A DNA stretch of 64,000 nt. It comes from Falsiroseomonas oleicola (GTDB lineage: Bacteria > Pseudomonadota > Alphaproteobacteria > Acetobacterales > Acetobacteraceae). The stretch covers positions 248,294 through 312,293 of the forward strand of contig NZ_JAERQM010000004.1 of the NCBI RefSeq assembly GCF_019029495.1, in the 5' to 3' direction. Position numbers and translations under genes: made by a program. Positions 62,418 through 64,000 of this stretch are shown one piece after another (the stretch's first letter is position 1; every line of letters starts with the position of its first letter). Below the pieces are notes generated by a model. It saw nothing but the letters and a program-made list of their open reading frames with translations, was not told where the DNA came from and did not search any database.

Positions 62418-63485
62418 ATGACCGCACTCACCCCCTGCGGCGATTGGCGCGCCAGCTACGCCGCCGACACCACCATTTTCCCGACGCGCAACAGCCGCAT
62501 CGCGCTGCTGGTCGGGCTGGCATTGCTGTGCTGCGCGCCGCTGGTCTTCGGCCGCTACGAATTGTCGCTGCTCATCAATATCGGCTTCCTCGGCATCGCC
62601 GCGCTGGGGCTGAACATCCTGGTCGGCTTCACCGGGCAGATCAGCATCGGCCATGCCGCCTTCTTCGGCCTTGGCGCCTTCGTCTCGGCCTATCTGCATG
62701 AGCGCTACCATGTGCCCGTACTGCTCTGCATCCCGATCGCGGGCCTGGTCACCGCGGTCATCGGCCTGGTCTTCGGCGCGCCGGCGGCGCGGTTGAAGGG
62801 GCTGTACCTGGCCATCGCCACGCTGGCGGCGCAATTCATCCTGGAGGACTTCTTCGCCCGCGCGCAGTGGTTCACCGGCGGCGTGGCGGGGCGGATGACG
62901 GAAAGCCCGGTGCTGTTCGGCCTCGCCTTCGATCGCGACGAAAGCTATTTCTATCTGACGCTGGCCTATGTGGTGGTGATGTTCCTCGGCGCCGCGAACC
63001 TGATGCGGTCACGCGACGGGCGCGCCCTGGTCGCGGTGCGGGACCACTACCTTTCCGCGGAGATGATGGGCATCAACCTCGCCTATTACCGCACACTGAG
63101 CTTCGGCATCGCCAGCCTCTATGCCGGCATCGGCGGCGCGCTCTATGCGCACTACCTGCTGTTCGTCAGCGTGGAGGCCTTCAACATCCTCTTCTCCATC
63201 CAGTTCCTCGGCATGGTCATCATCGGCGGGCTGGGCAGCGTGATGGGCAGCCTGATGGGCGCGGCCTTCATGGTGATGCTGCCGGAGGTCACCCAATGGG
63301 GCGCGGACCTCCTGGCCGGCAGCGCCATCGACCGCGCGCTGAAACTCGGCGCCAGCATCTCCTTCCTGCGGGAGATGGTGGTGGGCGCGGCGATCATCCT
63401 GTTCCTGATCTTCGAGCCCGATGGGCTCGCAAGGCGTTGGCGCCTCATCAAGGCGTATTGGAAACTCTACCCGTATTCGCACTGA
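62418..63485 (+). CDS. livM: Branched-chain-type ABC permease (LivM-like)
   Basis: A 355-aa permease: about ten membrane helices, LNILVGFTGQISIGHAAFFGLGA as the LivM N-terminal motif, GRALVAVRDHYLSAEMMGIN in the cytoplasmic loop and FLGMVIIGGLGSVMGSLMGA near the C-terminus. A soluble N-terminal extension (about 30 residues) precedes helix 1. Starts 1 bp after livH. Confidence 0.93.
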   Translation: MTALTPCGDWRASYAADTTIFPTRNSRIALLVGLALLCCAPLVFGRYELSLLINIGFLGIAALGLNILVGFTGQISIGHAAFFGLGAFVSAYLHERYHVPVLLCIPIAGLVTAVIGLVFGAPAARLKGLYLAIATLAAQFILEDFFARAQWFTGGVAGRMTESPVLFGLAFDRDESYFYLTLAYVVVMFLGAANLMRSRDGRALVAVRDHYLSAEMMGINLAYYRTLSFGIASLYAGIGGALYAHYLLFVSVEAFNILFSIQFLGMVIIGGLGSVMGSLMGAAFMVMLPEVTQWGADLLAGSAIDRALKLGASISFLREMVVGAAIILFLIFEPDGLARRWRLIKAYWKLYPYSH

Positions 63486-63506
63486 ACCAAGGGGAGGAAC
63501 GAGACA

Positions 63507-64000
63507 ATGAAATTGCAGATCCTGGCCGGCGTTGCGACCATCGCCCTGACGCTGCCACTCGCCGCGCAGCCCATTCCGGTGGGCCATCTGATGGACAATT
63601 CCGGCGCCACCAGCGATGTCGGACAGCCCTATGGCCAGGGCGTCGCCGATGCGCTGGCCTGGGTGAACAGCCGGCGCAACGGCGTCAACGGACGCACGCT
63701 CAACGTCTCCGGCTTCGACTACGGCTATGCCGCGCCGCGCGCGGTCAGCCAGTACCAGGCCTGGACCGGCCGCACGCGGGTCGTCGCCATCCAGGGCTGG
63801 GGCACGGCGGATACCGAGGCGCTGGTGCGCTTCGTCACGCGCGACCGCATCCCCTATATCAGCGCCTCCTACTCCGCCGCGCTGACCGATGCGGCCGGCC
63901 AGTCCGGGCGGCAGGGCGTGGAGGCCGCGCCCTACAACTTCTTCTACGGCCCGTCCTATTCCGATGGCCTGCGCGCGATGCTGCAATGGGCGGCGCAGGA
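63507..64000 (+). CDS. livK: Branched-chain-type ABC substrate-binding protein (LivK-like), partial
   Basis: The first 164 codons of a periplasmic receptor, cut by the window end. Signal peptide MKLQILAGVATIALTLPLAA, then PIPVGHLMDNSGATSDVG and GVADALAWVNSRRNGVNG, the LivK-type lobe-1 sequence. GGGGAGG lies about eight bases before the ATG. Completes the livG-ligase-livH-livM operon; livF is not in the window and probably follows. Confidence 0.9.
   Translation, partial: MKLQILAGVATIALTLPLAAQPIPVGHLMDNSGATSDVGQPYGQGVADALAWVNSRRNGVNGRTLNVSGFDYGYAAPRAVSQYQAWTGRTRVVAIQGWGTADTEALVRFVTRDRIPYISASYSAALTDAAGQSGRQGVEAAPYNFFYGPSYSDGLRAMLQWAAQ

Overview
The window is high-GC DNA, dense with genes and rich in overlapping start/stop pairs (ATGA, GTGA). 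Gene content (several solute-receptor proteins, a glycogen operon, a transglutaminase/ATP-grasp/alpha-E cassette, a branched-chain-type ABC operon) suits an alphaproteobacterium. I would guess Acetobacteraceae, Roseomonas-like, but that is inference from style, not a marker gene.

Region 1 (1-13784) is an integrated element. Its right end is a 3' fragment of a tRNA-Glu(CTC) gene (about 13735-13780). The nine bases that close this fragment, CGCCATTTC, are also the first nine bases of the window, so the window seems to open in the last bases of the intact tRNA-Glu (attL). The element carries a tyrosine integrase, a 195-aa protein translationally coupled to it, an excisionase/AlpA-like protein with an 11-residue polyglutamine tract, a primase-polymerase/RepA-type ATPase next to an origin-like intergenic region (hairpin plus G-quadruplex motif), a five-gene cassette of phage-flavoured small proteins (two with AT-hook-like motifs, one scaffold-like), and a cargo arm with two small unknown genes, Vsr endonuclease, a cytosine-5 methyltransferase, a PD-(D/E)XK restriction enzyme and a SieB-like superinfection-exclusion protein. 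No capsid, portal, tail or conjugation genes are visible, so a phage satellite (PICI/P4-like) or replicative genomic island with anti-phage cargo fits best.

Region 2 (14061-29145, all minus strand): a cupin protein, then the glycogen operon read as glk, glgP, glgB, glgC, glgA and a fused glgX-malQ, preceded by two short-chain dehydrogenases. Region 3 (29303-36879, plus): transglutaminase/DUF2126, circularly permuted ATP-grasp/alpha-E, a second transglutaminase and an EEP-family hydrolase. Region 4 (36889-42759): two TctC/Bug receptors diverging from an IclR regulator fused to an SMP-30 lactonase, followed by a DapA-family aldolase/synthase and an enolase-superfamily dehydratase, with an IclR-type palindrome between the arms; this looks like a sugar-acid catabolic locus. 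Region 5 (42814-51798): two membrane proteins, a LysE exporter, and a purine salvage set (adenine deaminase, peptide/nickel-type receptor, phosphoribosyltransferase, DinB protein, M20 amidohydrolase, nucleoside hydrolase). Region 6 (51868-58747): a patatin-like lipoprotein, a hybrid histidine kinase coupled to a TRAP-type receptor, and a glycerophosphodiesterase. Region 7 (58835-64000): livG, an acyl-CoA ligase, livH, livM and the start of livK.

The most striking unexplained structure is a pair of multi-hairpin intergenic elements (27514-27615, minus orientation; 53112-53249, plus orientation). They share order, loops and linkers, while three of the four core stems differ in sequence but stay paired. 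That is covariation expected of a conserved structured RNA or structured DNA repeat, and I do not recognise the family.
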